Below, piece by piece: positions 1 through 8,930 of a stretch of 64,000 bases of DNA. Below the pieces are notes generated by a model, which did no database searches, was not told the DNA's origin, and saw only the letters and a list, made by a program, of their open reading frames with translations. The stretch covers positions 124,001 through 188,000 of the forward strand of contig NZ_JAIWJA010000009.1 of NCBI RefSeq assembly GCF_020515695.1, written 5' to 3'. Made by a program: the position numbers and the translations under genes. Source of the DNA: Pseudomonas sp. MWU16-30317. GTDB lineage: Bacteria; Pseudomonadota; Gammaproteobacteria; Pseudomonadales; Pseudomonadaceae. Every line of letters starts with the position of its first letter. Positions within the stretch are counted from its first letter, which is position 1.

Positions 1-270
1 ATTTTTTTAAGTAAGACTGAGTCGAGCACAATGGCCCCTTTTAATATATGACTTTTAATTAGGTGTACGGCGGGAGTCGAACGGCCTGTTCAGTCGAGCA
101 GCGGTGCTGAACTTAACATCTGTGATTGAAGTGTCCAGTAGGGGGTTCTGGATTACATGTCTTGTATCAAAAAAATCACGGACTTGTAGGAAGTTTCTGA
201 TTTTGATGTAGGGGGGTTGGAAACAGCATGTTGTCGATCCATTCGACATTGAAATTGTCGACGTTCTCTG
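1..270. other. Left-edge intergenic stretch without a supported gene
   Basis: This stretch is AT-richer than the rest. Its short open frames on both strands have no convincing ribosome binding site and no recognisable motif. I see no tRNA fold or terminator. It may be the flank of a gene lying outside the window. Confidence 0.5.
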
Positions 271-355
271 TAGCGAGGGGCTCGCCCCCAATACGTCGTG
301 TCACTCGCATCTGTTCTGTCTGGCACACCGTAATCGGGGCAAGCCCCCTCGCTAG
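271..355. repeat. REP pair, GTAGCGAGGGG family
   Basis: Two inverted arms, near 271-290 and 333-353, carry the core TAGCGAGGGG and its complement, separated by about 40 bases. The right arm overlaps the stop codon of the neighbouring minus-strand flavoprotein gene. The same family recurs at 4853, 8897, 31305, 36689 and 54580. Confidence 0.8.
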
Positions 356-1593
356 AGGGTTGTGTTGGCGCGAAGCCAGCTCAGAACACCCTGGGCCGCC
401 CATCGCCCACTGGCGAAACACGCCGTCAGCAAATACCCCCCAGTCGGCGCCTCCCAATCCAGCATCTCTCCCGCACAGAACACCCCCGGCATGGCCTTTA
501 GCATCAACCCCTCATCCAGCCCCGCAGCCATCACACCACCGGCGGTGCTGATCGCCTCATCCATGGGCCGCGCTTTCACCAGTGTCAGCGGCAGTGCCTT
601 GATCGCCTGTGCCAATGCCTGCGGATCGGCAAAATTGTCCTTGCTGGTCAACTCTCGCAGCAAGGCCGCTTTGACCCCATCGATATGCACCTGCCTATGC
701 AGATGCTTGGCCATCGAGTTCGCGCCCCGCGGCCTGCCCAGCAGGCTGGCGATTTTATCCACAGCCATACTGGGCAGCAGATCGATGTGCACAGTCGCCG
801 CACCGTCAAGGTTGATCGCCTCGCGGATAGCCGACGACAGCGCATAAATCAGGCTGCCTTCGATACCGGTCGCGGTGATCACGCACTCGCCTAAACGCAT
901 TGAATCGCCAGCCAAGCCTATAGCGACGTTCTTCAGCGGCGCTCCGGCGAACTTGTCCACAAGCAGCGGGGTCCAGGCGACCACATCGAAGCCGCAGTTG
1001 GCGGCCTGCAAAGGGGCGACCTGTACGCCCTGGGTCTGCAACCATGGCAGCCACGCGCCGTCGGAGCCGAGCCGCGCCCAACTGCCACCACCCAGCGCCA
1101 GCACCACAGCGCGTGGCCGCAGCGCCAGCTCGCCCTGTGGATAACTGATCTGCAGCGCCCCATCGGCCGACCATCCCTGCCAGCGATGTCGGGTGTGGAT
1201 AACTACTCCCGCATCGCGCAGGCGCTTGAGCCAGGCGCGCAGCAGGGGCGCGGCTTTCATGTCCGTGGGGAACACCCGGCCGGAAGTGCCGACGAAGGTC
1301 TCGATCCCCAGCCCATGAATCCAGCCCCGCACTGCATCGGCATCGAAAGCCCGCAGCCACGAAGCGACCCAATCCGACTGCCCGCCATAGCGGCCGACGA
1401 ACGCCGGGTAGCTTTCGGAATGGGTAATATTCATGCCGCCCACGCCGGCCAGCAGGAACTTGCGCCCCACCGATGGCATGCCGTCGTACAGGTCGACGGG
1501 TACCCCGGCCTGGCTGAGGACTTCGGCCGCCATCAGGCCGGCGGGGCCGCCGCCGATGATGGCGACGCGAGAGGAGGACGGGGCAGAAGTCAT
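352..1593 (-). CDS. NAD(P)/FAD-dependent flavoprotein, HI0933/BaiN family (TIGR03862-like)
   Basis: The protein of 413 residues starts MTSAPSSSRVAIIGGGPAG, a classic N-terminal FAD Rossmann loop (GGGPAG), followed by a conserved acidic/G-rich segment (VGRKFLLAGVGGMNITHSE) typical of the HI0933/BaiN flavoproteins. A C-terminal GEMLDWEAPTGGY segment, which closes the FAD site in this family, is also present. The open frame continues 23 codons upstream, but the ATG at 1593 places the Rossmann strand at the usual distance from the N-terminus, so I prefer it. Members are soluble oxidoreductases of mostly unknown substrate. It is monocistronic, and its stop lies in a REP arm. Family is certain, reaction is not. 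Confidence 0.85.
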   Translation of the reverse strand: MTSAPSSSRVAIIGGGPAGLMAAEVLSQAGVPVDLYDGMPSVGRKFLLAGVGGMNITHSESYPAFVGRYGGQSDWVASWLRAFDADAVRGWIHGLGIETFVGTSGRVFPTDMKAAPLLRAWLKRLRDAGVVIHTRHRWQGWSADGALQISYPQGELALRPRAVVLALGGGSWARLGSDGAWLPWLQTQGVQVAPLQAANCGFDVVAWTPLLVDKFAGAPLKNVAIGLAGDSMRLGECVITATGIEGSLIYALSSAIREAINLDGAATVHIDLLPSMAVDKIASLLGRPRGANSMAKHLHRQVHIDGVKAALLRELTSKDNFADPQALAQAIKALPLTLVKARPMDEAISTAGGVMAAGLDEGLMLKAMPGVFCAGEMLDWEAPTGGYLLTACFASGRWAAQGVLSWLRANTTL

Positions 1594-1756
1594 GGCGCGC
1601 AGGTATCGGCTGGAAATAGCCGGGCATTCTACCTCAGCCATCCGGGGGAAGTGGCTGTACAAAAAACGTACAGCACTCTCTGGGCCTTGCCCTGCTTGGG
1701 CGTAGTGGCCTTGCGCTCAGGTTATCCACAGGCCGTTCCACAGCCAATGTGAGTAA

Positions 1757-2668
1757 CTAATTGTTTTCCCAAACCCTTTTGGCGCTGTGGTGGAGGATGC
1801 CGTGGCGCCGCGCCAGCGCTTCGCGGTCCTTGCTGTAGCCGCCGCCGATTACTGCCATGACCGGAATATCGCGGCCCAGGCAGTGGCGCAGGACCCGCTC
1901 GTCGCGCGCGGCCACCCCTTCATCGGTCAGTTTCAAGTAGCCCAGGGCATCGTCCTTGTGCACATCCACACCGGCATCGTACAGCACCAGGTCCGGCTGA
2001 TACAGCGGCAGCAGGTAGTTGAGCGCGTCATCGACCACCTGCAGGTACTCGGTGTCGCCCATGCCCATGGCCAAGGGGATATCCCAGTCGCTTTGCGCCT
2101 TGCGCGCGGGGAAATTTTTTTCGCAGTGCAGCGACACGGTGATGGCCTCGGGGGTGTCGGCGAGAATCCGCGCGGTGCCATCGCCCTGGTGCACGTCGCA
2201 ATCGAAAATCAGCACCCTGGAGACTTTGCCTGCCGCCAGCAGGTAGCGGCTGATGACTGCCAAGTCATTGAAAATACAGAAACCCGCCGGGTAATCGTAA
2301 TGCGCGTGGTGGGTGCCGCCGGCCAGGTGACAGGCCATGCCATGGGCCAGCGCTTGCTCGGCGGTCAGCAGCGAGCCGCCCACGGCGCGTACCGTTCGTC
2401 GTGCCAGCGCTTCGCTCCAAGGCAACCCGAGGCGCCGCTGGTCTTCGCGGGACAACTCGCCACTCATGTATCGCTCTATATACTCAGGCGCATGGGCGAG
2501 GGCGAGGATCTCGGCCGGGCACAACGGCGGACGCAGCAAGTCCTCATCGCGGGTCACGCCGCTGGCGATCAGGTGATCGTGCAGCAAGCGAAACTTGTCC
2601 ATGGGAAAACGGTGATCGGGCGGGAAGTCCGGGCTGTAATCTTCGTGGTAAATAAGGGGCAGGTGCAT
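1757..2668 (-). CDS. Histone deacetylase-superfamily amidohydrolase
   Basis: This 303-residue protein belongs to the arginase/deacetylase fold of bacterial HDAC-like enzymes. Visible motifs are GGTHHAH with tandem active-site histidines, FCIFND, the zinc-binding DCDVHQGDGTA, and YDAGVDVHKDD, which supplies a further zinc-ligand aspartate. Bacterial members deacetylate acetylpolyamines, acetoin-related or other small N-acetyl compounds; the substrate cannot be read from sequence. It is cytoplasmic, without a signal peptide. The ATG at 2668 has no strong Shine-Dalgarno but gives the expected N-terminus (LIYHEDY). It is divergent from the acetyltransferase gene that follows. Confidence 0.88.
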   Translation of the reverse strand: MHLPLIYHEDYSPDFPPDHRFPMDKFRLLHDHLIASGVTRDEDLLRPPLCPAEILALAHAPEYIERYMSGELSREDQRRLGLPWSEALARRTVRAVGGSLLTAEQALAHGMACHLAGGTHHAHYDYPAGFCIFNDLAVISRYLLAAGKVSRVLIFDCDVHQGDGTARILADTPEAITVSLHCEKNFPARKAQSDWDIPLAMGMGDTEYLQVVDDALNYLLPLYQPDLVLYDAGVDVHKDDALGYLKLTDEGVAARDERVLRHCLGRDIPVMAVIGGGYSKDREALARRHGILHHSAKRVWENN

Positions 2669-2764
2669 GGGCGCGTCGATTGGCGAGGATGACCCATCTT
2701 GCCAGCAGCACGGCGCTCGCGACCAGCCCCGTTCGGATCAACCAGGCACCACAGGGAGGGGATG

Positions 2765-3325
2765 ATGGCGATTACAGAGCTCGAAAGCGCGCGCCTGCTG
2801 ATGCGTCAGTGGCGCGATGCCGACCTTGATACCTTTGCCGACATGTGCGCGGATGAACGGGTGATGAAGTACTTTCCCGGCACGCTCAGCCGCCTCGAAA
2901 GCGCGGGCGTGATCGGGCGTATCCGTGGACATTTCGCCGAATTCGGCTTTGGCCTGTGGGCGCTGGAGCGCAAGGATACCGGCGCCTTCATCGGCTTTAC
3001 CGGGCTAAGCACCGTGAGCTTCGACGCGCATTTCACCCCGGCAGTGGAGATTGGCTGGCGCCTGGCCTACGACCATTGGGGCCTGGGGTTCGCCAGCGAA
3101 GCAGCCTGGACCGCGCTGCGTTGCGGTTTCGGCAAGCTGGAGCTGGAGGAGGTCGTCGCGTTTACCGCCGAACTCAACGTGCCATCGGAGAAAGTCATGC
3201 AGGCAATCGGCATGCGCCGCGATGCCGACGACGATTTCGACCACCCCGCGCTGGCCGAGGGGCACCCGTTGCAGCGGCAACGCTTGTACCGTATCACCCG
3301 CGAGCAGTGGCAGGCGACACTCTGA
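2765..3325 (+). CDS. GNAT-family N-acetyltransferase (RimJ/RimL type)
   Basis: A 186-residue acetyl-CoA-dependent N-acyltransferase. The N-terminal LESARLLMRQWRDADLD is the standard opening of RimJ/RimL-like GNATs, and GWRLAYDHWGLGFASEA is the pyrophosphate-binding motif A region. Two ATG codons sit back to back at 2762 and 2765. The GGAGG at 2755-2759 is 5 bases from the second, so 2765 is preferred. The acceptor substrate is unknown. It stands alone, divergent from the deacetylase-like gene, so an acetylation/deacetylation pairing is possible but unproven. Confidence 0.85.
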   Translation: MAITELESARLLMRQWRDADLDTFADMCADERVMKYFPGTLSRLESAGVIGRIRGHFAEFGFGLWALERKDTGAFIGFTGLSTVSFDAHFTPAVEIGWRLAYDHWGLGFASEAAWTALRCGFGKLELEEVVAFTAELNVPSEKVMQAIGMRRDADDDFDHPALAEGHPLQRQRLYRITREQWQATL

Positions 3326-3393
3326 GTGTGGTTGGCCACTGCCATCGTTCACCCTGTATGATTTCCCTCTTGAATTCGCTGTTGGAGTGAGAC

Positions 3394-4263
3394 ATGAGCC
3401 ATGTGCTGGAAGATCTGGTCGACATGCTGTCGCTGGAGCCTGTTGAAGAAAGCATCTTCCGTGGTCGCAGTCAGGACCTGGGGTTTCGCCAGTTGTTCGG
3501 TGGCCAGGTGCTGGGTCAATCGCTGTCGGCGGCCACTCAAACGGTAGATCCCGAGCGCCAGGTGCACTCGCTGCATGGCTACTTTCTGCGCCCCGGCGAT
3601 GCTTCGCTGCCGGTGGTCTACATGACCGACAAGGTCCGTGATGGCGGCAGTTTCAGTACTCGGCGGGTGACCGCCGTGCAGAAGGGCAAGCCGATCTTCT
3701 TCTGCTCGGCGTCGTTCCAGAGCGCCGAGGAGGGCTTCAACCATCAGGCGCAGATGCCCGAGGTGGTGGGGCCGGACAACCTGCCCACCGAGCTGGACAT
3801 GATGCATCAGGTCGCGCACTTGATCCCCGAGCACATGCGCGAAAAACTGCTGTGCGCCAAGCCCATCGAGGTGCGCCCGGTCACTGAGCGCGATCCCTAT
3901 AACCCCAAGCCCGGCGACCCACTCAAATACGTGTGGTTCCGCGCTGATGGCGCGTTGCCGGACACCGCGGCGCTGCACAAATACATCCTCGCCTACGCCT
4001 CGGATTTCAACCTGCTGACCACCTCGTTGCTGCCCCACGGCAAATCGGTGTGGCACCGCGACATGCAGCTCGCCAGCCTCGATCATGCGCTGTGGTTCCA
4101 CGGTCCGCTGCGCGCGGACGAATGGCTGCTGTATGCCATGGACAGCCCGTGGGCCGGCAATGGCCGCGGTTTCGCCCGTGGCAGCATCTATAACCAGGCG
4201 GGCCAGTTGGTGGCCTCATCCGCGCAGGAAGGCTTGATTCGTCATCGCGAGGATTGGTCATGA
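3394..4263 (+). CDS. tesB: Acyl-CoA thioesterase II
   Basis: The 289-residue protein has the duplicated hot-dog fold of TesB: an N-terminal half with LFGGQVLGQSLSAA and HSLHGYFLRPGD, and a C-terminal half with SLDHALWFH and GFARGSIYNQ. The aspartate of SLDHA and the following Thr/Gln region form the catalytic site in the family. It hydrolyses medium- to long-chain acyl-CoAs to free acid and CoA in the cytoplasm. A GGAGTGA ribosome site precedes the ATG. Its stop overlaps the start of the downstream HAD gene (ATGA at 4260-4263), so the two are translationally coupled. Confidence 0.95.
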   Translation: MSHVLEDLVDMLSLEPVEESIFRGRSQDLGFRQLFGGQVLGQSLSAATQTVDPERQVHSLHGYFLRPGDASLPVVYMTDKVRDGGSFSTRRVTAVQKGKPIFFCSASFQSAEEGFNHQAQMPEVVGPDNLPTELDMMHQVAHLIPEHMREKLLCAKPIEVRPVTERDPYNPKPGDPLKYVWFRADGALPDTAALHKYILAYASDFNLLTTSLLPHGKSVWHRDMQLASLDHALWFHGPLRADEWLLYAMDSPWAGNGRGFARGSIYNQAGQLVASSAQEGLIRHREDWS

Positions 4264-4853
4264 GTCTGGCCGATGTGCGCCACTGGGTGTTCGACATGGA
4301 CGGCACCCTGACCATCGCCGTGCACGACTTCGCGGCCATTCGCCAGGCCCTGGCGATCCCTGCCGAGGACGACATTCTCACCCACCTGGCGGCGTTGCCG
4401 GCCGAAGAGGGCCGCGCCAAGCACGCCTGGTTGCTGGAGCACGAGCGCGAACTGGCCGTAGCCTCGCAACCGGCGCAGGGTGCGGTGGCACTGGTGCGCG
4501 AGCTGGCCGCGCAGGGTTGCCGGTTAGGCATTTTGACCCGCAATGCCCGCGAGTTGGCACACATCACCCTGGCGGCGATCGGCCTGGACGAATGCTTCCC
4601 GGTGGCCGATATCATCGGCCGTGACGAGGCGCTGCCCAAGCCCGATCCAGATGGCCTGTTGCAGCTGGCGAGCCACTGGGGCGTGGCACCGAGCGAGATG
4701 GTGATGGTGGGTGATTATCGCTTCGACCTGGACTGCGGTCGCGCTGCCGGCGCGCGCACGGTGCTGGTCAATGTCCCGCAAAACCCCTGGCCGGAATTGA
4801 CCGACTGGCATGCTGAAGATTGCCACGCGCTGGCGCGGTTGATCTCTCGGTAG
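4260..4853 (+). CDS. HAD-family phosphatase (subfamily IA)
   Basis: A 197-residue haloacid-dehalogenase-type hydrolase. Motif I is VFDMDGTLT near residue 13, motif II is the ILTRN threonine segment, motif III lysine is in LPKPDPDGL and motif IV is VGDYRFDLDCG. The small helical cap between motifs I and II fits subfamily IA. An in-frame TTG lies at 4254, but the ATG that overlaps the tesB stop is preferred. The substrate is unknown; phosphoglycolate-like phosphatases share this architecture. It forms a two-gene operon with tesB. Confidence 0.85.
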   Translation: MSLADVRHWVFDMDGTLTIAVHDFAAIRQALAIPAEDDILTHLAALPAEEGRAKHAWLLEHERELAVASQPAQGAVALVRELAAQGCRLGILTRNARELAHITLAAIGLDECFPVADIIGRDEALPKPDPDGLLQLASHWGVAPSEMVMVGDYRFDLDCGRAAGARTVLVNVPQNPWPELTDWHAEDCHALARLISR

Positions 4854-4873
4854 CGAGGGGCATGCCCCCTCGC
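4853..4873. repeat. Single REP hairpin just after the HAD gene
   Basis: GCGAGGGG and CCCCTCGC flank a short CATG-containing loop directly downstream of the stop codon. It has no T tract, so it is a lone REP unit that may also stabilise or end the tesB-HAD transcript. Confidence 0.7.
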
Positions 4874-5047
4874 TGCAGTCGGCGCTGATGCCATGTAAAT
4901 AAATTAACCAGTCGGAACATTCCGTCATGTTTCGGCAATAATCATTTTCACTTCGCCCGCTTAATCCCGCCCCTCGGTGTCTCTATCATGCCGCGCACCA
5001 GAGCCCTCCCTGCGACGGCTTGTCACATGATTTGTCTAAAGAGACCT

Positions 5048-6346
5048 ATGCCTACTTTTGCCCCTCGTTCCCTGATGCCCTCCAGTCTGGTCGCCGGCCT
5101 GTCCCTGAGCGCGCTGTTGATCAGCCCAGGTGCATCCGCTGCCGATGACGACTTTTACACCCGGCCCTACATGACCGGTGATTGGGGTGGCGAGCGTCAA
5201 AAGCTTGAAGATGAAGGCGTCAAGCTCAGCGCCGACTACGTCTCGGAAACCTTCAACAATCTGCATGGCGGTATCAAGCGCAGTACCCGCTACGCCCAGC
5301 AGGTCCGCATGGGCGCACGCTTTGACCTGAGCAAGTTGCTGGATACGCCGAACGCCGGTGTCGTACAGGTGACCATCAATGATCGCCGCGGCAACAGCGC
5401 TTCTGACGATTTGGTGGGCAACCGTCTGGCTGTACAGGAAACTGCCGGCTACAACTACACCCGTATGACCGAACTGAGCTACGCCCGCTCCTTGTTCACT
5501 CCGGACCTGGAAGCCAAAGTCGGTTATATGGCGATGGGCAACGATTTCGGCGGCATGGGCATCCTCACCAGCTTTGTCAGCGCCGGTTTCTGCGCGCACC
5601 CGTTGTCGATGTCCGGTGGTAGCGGCTGGGGCAACTACCCGAACGCGCATTGGGGCGCCGAGCTCAAGTATCAGCTGACGCCGGAGTGGATGGTGCAGGC
5701 TGCGATCTTCCAGGTCGATGCGGCCAGCAACAGCCAATCGCGCTATGCATGGACCATGAAGTCCTACGGCGCCACCGGTAATATCCTGCCGATCGAGGCG
5801 GTGTATACCTACCGCGGCGCGCTTGAAGGCCAGTACAAGTTCGGCTGGTACTACGACACGTCCAATACCACGCGTATCGGCAGCAGCCATGAAAACAGTG
5901 GCCGTAGCGGCGCCTATGTATTGGCCGACCAGACCGTGTGGCGTGACAGCGGTGATTCGACGCGCAATCTGCACGTGTTCGCTCAGGCCACGCAGACCGA
6001 CAAGGCGACGTCGCCGTTCAGTCACTGGTACTCGGCCGGCGTGGTGCTGCACAAGACCTTCGCCAACCGCGAGCACGACACCCTGGGCTTCGCTTACGGC
6101 CGCGCGGTGCTGAACCCGCGGACCCGCGACGTGCAGGAGCAGCAGGCCGCCGACCTGGCCCGCGCCAACAATATCGACAACCTCGATAGCGGCGAGCAAC
6201 TGCTGGAAGCCAGCTACGGCGCGCAGATCACCCCTTGGCTGCTGGTGCGCCCGGATGTGCAATACGTGATCGAACCCGGGGCGTTTTACGGCACCCATCA
6301 AGGCAACGCGCTGCTGGTGGGGTTGCAGGTCAAAGCGACGTTCTAG
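5048..6346 (+). CDS. OprB-family carbohydrate-selective outer-membrane porin
   Basis: A 432-residue precursor whose signal peptide ends at ASA before ADDDFY. The mature protein opens with RPYMTGDWGGERQKLEDEGV, the hallmark of OprB-type porins. It continues with alternating amphipathic strands and ends in a C-terminal phenylalanine (KATF), the signal read by the BAM machinery. The frame extends upstream to 4988, but the ATG at 5048 with AAAGAGA upstream gives a proper signal peptide. It would allow sugars or related small solutes across the outer membrane. No sugar transporter lies beside it, so its substrate is unclear. Confidence 0.88.
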   Translation: MPTFAPRSLMPSSLVAGLSLSALLISPGASAADDDFYTRPYMTGDWGGERQKLEDEGVKLSADYVSETFNNLHGGIKRSTRYAQQVRMGARFDLSKLLDTPNAGVVQVTINDRRGNSASDDLVGNRLAVQETAGYNYTRMTELSYARSLFTPDLEAKVGYMAMGNDFGGMGILTSFVSAGFCAHPLSMSGGSGWGNYPNAHWGAELKYQLTPEWMVQAAIFQVDAASNSQSRYAWTMKSYGATGNILPIEAVYTYRGALEGQYKFGWYYDTSNTTRIGSSHENSGRSGAYVLADQTVWRDSGDSTRNLHVFAQATQTDKATSPFSHWYSAGVVLHKTFANREHDTLGFAYGRAVLNPRTRDVQEQQAADLARANNIDNLDSGEQLLEASYGAQITPWLLVRPDVQYVIEPGAFYGTHQGNALLVGLQVKATF

Positions 6347-6384
6347 GTTGGGTCATTGATATCTGCGGTCGCAGGGCGGTCCTT

Positions 6385-6457
6385 TTCGCGGGCAAGCCTT
6401 GCTCCCACAGGTGTACGGCGCTGGAACCGTATTGTGGGAGCAAGGCTTGCCCGCGAA
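6385..6457. repeat. REP pair, CTTGCCCGCGAA family, perfect 25-bp arms
   Basis: Arms at 6385-6409 and 6433-6457 are exact reverse complements over 25 bases, separated by 23 bases. They lie between the convergent porin and metallopeptidase genes. The same family occurs at 14315, 18808, 25464, 40816, 45810, 51223, 57951, 60423 and 61374. Confidence 0.9.
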
Positions 6458-6486
6458 GAGGCCGGGAGCAACGCCGCATAACTAAG

Positions 6487-7380
6487 CTACAAACTCTTCG
6501 CCTTGAACGTATCGCACTGCCCGATCTGCCCCTGCGCAAACCCCGCCTTGAACCAGCGCACCCGCTGCGCCGAGGTACCGTGGGTGAACGAATCCGGCAC
6601 CACGCGCCCTTGACCCTGCTGCTGCAGCCGATCATCACCAATCGCATTGGCGGCATTCAGTGCTTCTTCTATATCCCCCGGCTCCAGCCAGTTCAGACGC
6701 TGTTGAGCGTGGTTGGCCCACACCCCGGCCAGGCAGTCAGCCTGTAGCTCCTGGCGCACCAGCAAGCCACCATCGCCTTCCATCCGTTGCCCGCGTTGGC
6801 GTGCCGCATCGACCTGGGCGGACACCCCGAGCAACGTTTGCACATGATGGCCGACCTCATGGGCGATCACGTAAGCCTGAGCGAAATCCCCGGAGGCCGA
6901 GAACCGCCGAGACATTTCGTCAAAGAACGACATGTCCAGATACACCTGCTGATCGGCCGGGCAATAGAACGGGCCAGTAGCCGAGCTGGCCAGCCCGCAC
7001 GCTGAGTTGACGCGCCCGCTGAAGAGCACCAGCTTGGGATCGCGGTACTGCTTGCCGGCTTGCTGGAAGATCGCCTGCCACGTGTCCTCGGTATCGCCAA
7101 GAATCGAGCGCACGAATTCGGCCTGCTGATCGTTGGCCGGCGGTGCGCTTCGTGTTTGCGGGGCTGGGGCGCTCTGCTGCTGGGTCATCTGCCCGGTCAG
7201 TTGGCCGAGGATCTGCATCGGGTCCTGCCCGGTCAACAGGCCGAAACCGACGATCAACACCACTGCGCCCAGGCTCAGGCCCTTGCCGCCCATGCGAAAG
7301 CCGCCACCACCGCTGCCGCCGCCATCGTCGCCGCGCTCGTCCACCACATTGTCGCTGCGCCGGCCTTTTTTCCAGAGCAT
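6487..7380 (-). CDS. ypfJ: YpfJ-family membrane-anchored neutral zinc metallopeptidase
   Basis: A 297-residue protein. The N-terminus is a charged, glycine-rich cytoplasmic segment (residues 1-30), then one transmembrane helix (SLGAVVLIVGFGLL). A linker rich in Q, P and A leads to a periplasmic catalytic domain. The zinc motif HEVGHHVQ is intact, and FSGRVNSACGLA and FYCPADQQVYLD are family blocks. YpfJ proteins are conserved Gram-negative envelope peptidases with no firmly known substrate. The gene is monocistronic and divergent from pcaH. Confidence 0.92.
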   Translation of the reverse strand: MLWKKGRRSDNVVDERGDDGGGSGGGGFRMGGKGLSLGAVVLIVGFGLLTGQDPMQILGQLTGQMTQQQSAPAPQTRSAPPANDQQAEFVRSILGDTEDTWQAIFQQAGKQYRDPKLVLFSGRVNSACGLASSATGPFYCPADQQVYLDMSFFDEMSRRFSASGDFAQAYVIAHEVGHHVQTLLGVSAQVDAARQRGQRMEGDGGLLVRQELQADCLAGVWANHAQQRLNWLEPGDIEEALNAANAIGDDRLQQQGQGRVVPDSFTHGTSAQRVRWFKAGFAQGQIGQCDTFKAKSL

Positions 7381-7408
7381 GGCTAGATCCTTTTATTTCG
7401 GGTTATCC

Positions 7409-7424
7409 ATAACCATACGGTTAT
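7409..7424. promoter_or_regulatory. PcaQ-type LysR operator upstream of pcaH
   Basis: ATAACCATACGGTTAT is a perfect 6-4-6 palindrome of the form ATAACC-N4-GGTTAT. It matches the PcaQ site known from rhizobia (ATAACC-N4-GGTTAA) at all but the last base. It lies about 120 bases upstream of pcaH, as expected for a LysR activator, with further GGTTAT half-sites at 7401 and near 7434. No pcaQ gene is in the window. Confidence 0.75.
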
Positions 7425-7545
7425 GTATGCGAGGGTTATTTTCAGTATCGGCCCAGGATGTTTTCCCTGAGACTAGTACCAAGCCTGACCGTGGGCTTTG
7501 TATGACAGCAAAAGCTCTCAATAAATCAAATAACAGGAGATCGAC

Positions 7546-8265
7546 ATGTCTGATCAAGACACTAGTCGTTTCGTTATCCGTGACCGTAACTGGCACCCCA
7601 AAGCCTTGACCCCCGATTACAAGACTTCTGTGCCGCGTTCACCGCGCCAGGCCTTGGTCAGCATCCCGCAAACTGCCAGCGAATCCACCGGCCCCGACTT
7701 CTCGCACCTCAAGTTCGGTGAGCACGACCACGACCTGCTGCTCAACTTCAACAATGGCGGCCTGCCCATCGGCGAGCGCATCATCCTTGCCGGCCGCGTG
7801 TGCGATCAGTACGGCAAGCCGTTGCCGCACACGTTGGTCGAGATCTGGCAGGCCAATGCCGGCGGGCGTTATCGCCACAAGAACGACCGCTACCTGGCGC
7901 CGCTCGATCCTAACTTCGGCGGTGTCGGCCGCATGCTCACCGACAGCGAAGGCTATTACAACTTCCGCACCATCAAGCCGGGCCCGTACCCGTGGCGCAA
8001 CGGCCCGAACGATTGGCGCCCGGCGCACATTCACGTGTCGGTGAGCGGCCCGTCGATCTCCACGCGTCTGATCACCCAGCTGTATTTCGAAGGTGATCCG
8101 CTGATCCCGATGTGCCCGATCGTCAAGTCGATCGCCAACCCTGAAGCGGTACAGAGTCTGATCGCCAGGCTCGACATGGCCCACGCCAATCCGATGGATT
8201 GCCTGGCCTATCGCTTTGATATCGTGTTGCGCGGTCAGCGCAAGACGCACTTTGAAAACCGTTGA
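7546..8265 (+). CDS. pcaH: Protocatechuate 3,4-dioxygenase beta subunit
   Basis: The 239-residue iron-bearing subunit of the intradiol dioxygenase that opens protocatechuate to 3-carboxy-cis,cis-muconate in the beta-ketoadipate pathway. All four Fe(III) ligands are present: Tyr109 (GGRYRHK), Tyr148 (KPGPYPWRN), and His161 and His163 (RPAHIHVSV). Counted from Met, this is the spacing of the P. putida enzyme. The start has AGGAGATCGAC upstream. It is followed 13 bases later by pcaG, and the two form the hetero-oligomer. The PcaQ-like box upstream suggests induction by a pathway intermediate. Confidence 0.97.
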   Translation: MSDQDTSRFVIRDRNWHPKALTPDYKTSVPRSPRQALVSIPQTASESTGPDFSHLKFGEHDHDLLLNFNNGGLPIGERIILAGRVCDQYGKPLPHTLVEIWQANAGGRYRHKNDRYLAPLDPNFGGVGRMLTDSEGYYNFRTIKPGPYPWRNGPNDWRPAHIHVSVSGPSISTRLITQLYFEGDPLIPMCPIVKSIANPEAVQSLIARLDMAHANPMDCLAYRFDIVLRGQRKTHFENR

Positions 8266-8278
8266 GGGGGACACGCTC

Positions 8279-8884
8279 ATGCCTATTCAACTGCTGAATG
8301 AAACCCCTTCGCAGACCGCCGGCCCCTACGTGCATATCGGCCTGGCCCTGGCGGTCGCCGGCCTGCCACCGCGGGAGCAGGAACTGTGGAACCGCCTGGC
8401 CAAGCCCGAGGCGCCCGGCGAACACATCCTGTTGCTGGGCAACGTCTACGACGGTAATGGCCACCTGGTGCGCGATTCGTTCCTGGAGTTCTGGCAGGCG
8501 GACCATCAAGGCCGCTATCAGCCCGAATACAACCAGGAAAACGCTTTCAACAGCTTCGGCCGCACGGCGACCACCTTCGATGCCGGTGAGTGGACGCTGA
8601 ACACCATCAAGCCGGGCGTGGTCACCACCAGCGCCGGTGTACCGATGGCGCCGCACATCAACGTCAGCCTGTTCGCCCGGGGGATCAACATCCACCTGCA
8701 AACGCGCCTGTACTTCGAGGATGAAGCCGAAGCCAACGGCAAATGCCCGATCCTCAACCTGATCGAGCAACCGGCCCGCCGCGAAACGTTGATCGCCAAG
8801 CGTTGTGAAGTCGACGGCCAACTGGCCTATCGTTTCGATATTCGTATTCAGGGCGAAGGCGAGACTGTGTTTTTCGATTTTTGA
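8279..8884 (+). CDS. pcaG: Protocatechuate 3,4-dioxygenase alpha subunit
   Basis: The 201-residue subunit begins MPIQLLNETPSQTAGPYVHIG, the conserved PcaG opening. It shares the beta-sandwich fold of PcaH (FLEFWQADHQGRYQ, PHINVSLFARG) but lacks the complete set of iron ligands, as is normal for alpha. TTGAGGGGGACACGCTC precedes the ATG. It is cotranscribed with pcaH and completes the ring-cleaving enzyme fed by the quiC route about 7 kb away. Confidence 0.97.
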   Translation: MPIQLLNETPSQTAGPYVHIGLALAVAGLPPREQELWNRLAKPEAPGEHILLLGNVYDGNGHLVRDSFLEFWQADHQGRYQPEYNQENAFNSFGRTATTFDAGEWTLNTIKPGVVTTSAGVPMAPHINVSLFARGINIHLQTRLYFEDEAEANGKCPILNLIEQPARRETLIAKRCEVDGQLAYRFDIRIQGEGETVFFDF

Positions 8885-8896
8885 TCGATGATGTCG

Positions 8897-8916
8897 CGAG
8901 GGGGCAAGCCCCTCGC
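8897..8916. repeat. Single REP hairpin after pcaG
   Basis: GCGAGGGG, a four-base GCAA-type loop and CCCCTCGC lie just past the pcaG stop, in the gap to the convergent aldo/keto reductase gene. It may serve as a transcript end for either gene. Confidence 0.7.
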
Positions 8917-8930
8917 GGCAGTCAATGCTG

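Noticed and set aside
1..120. tRNA remnant at the left edge
   Set aside because: GAGTCGAAC-like words appear, but no cloverleaf arms can be paired.
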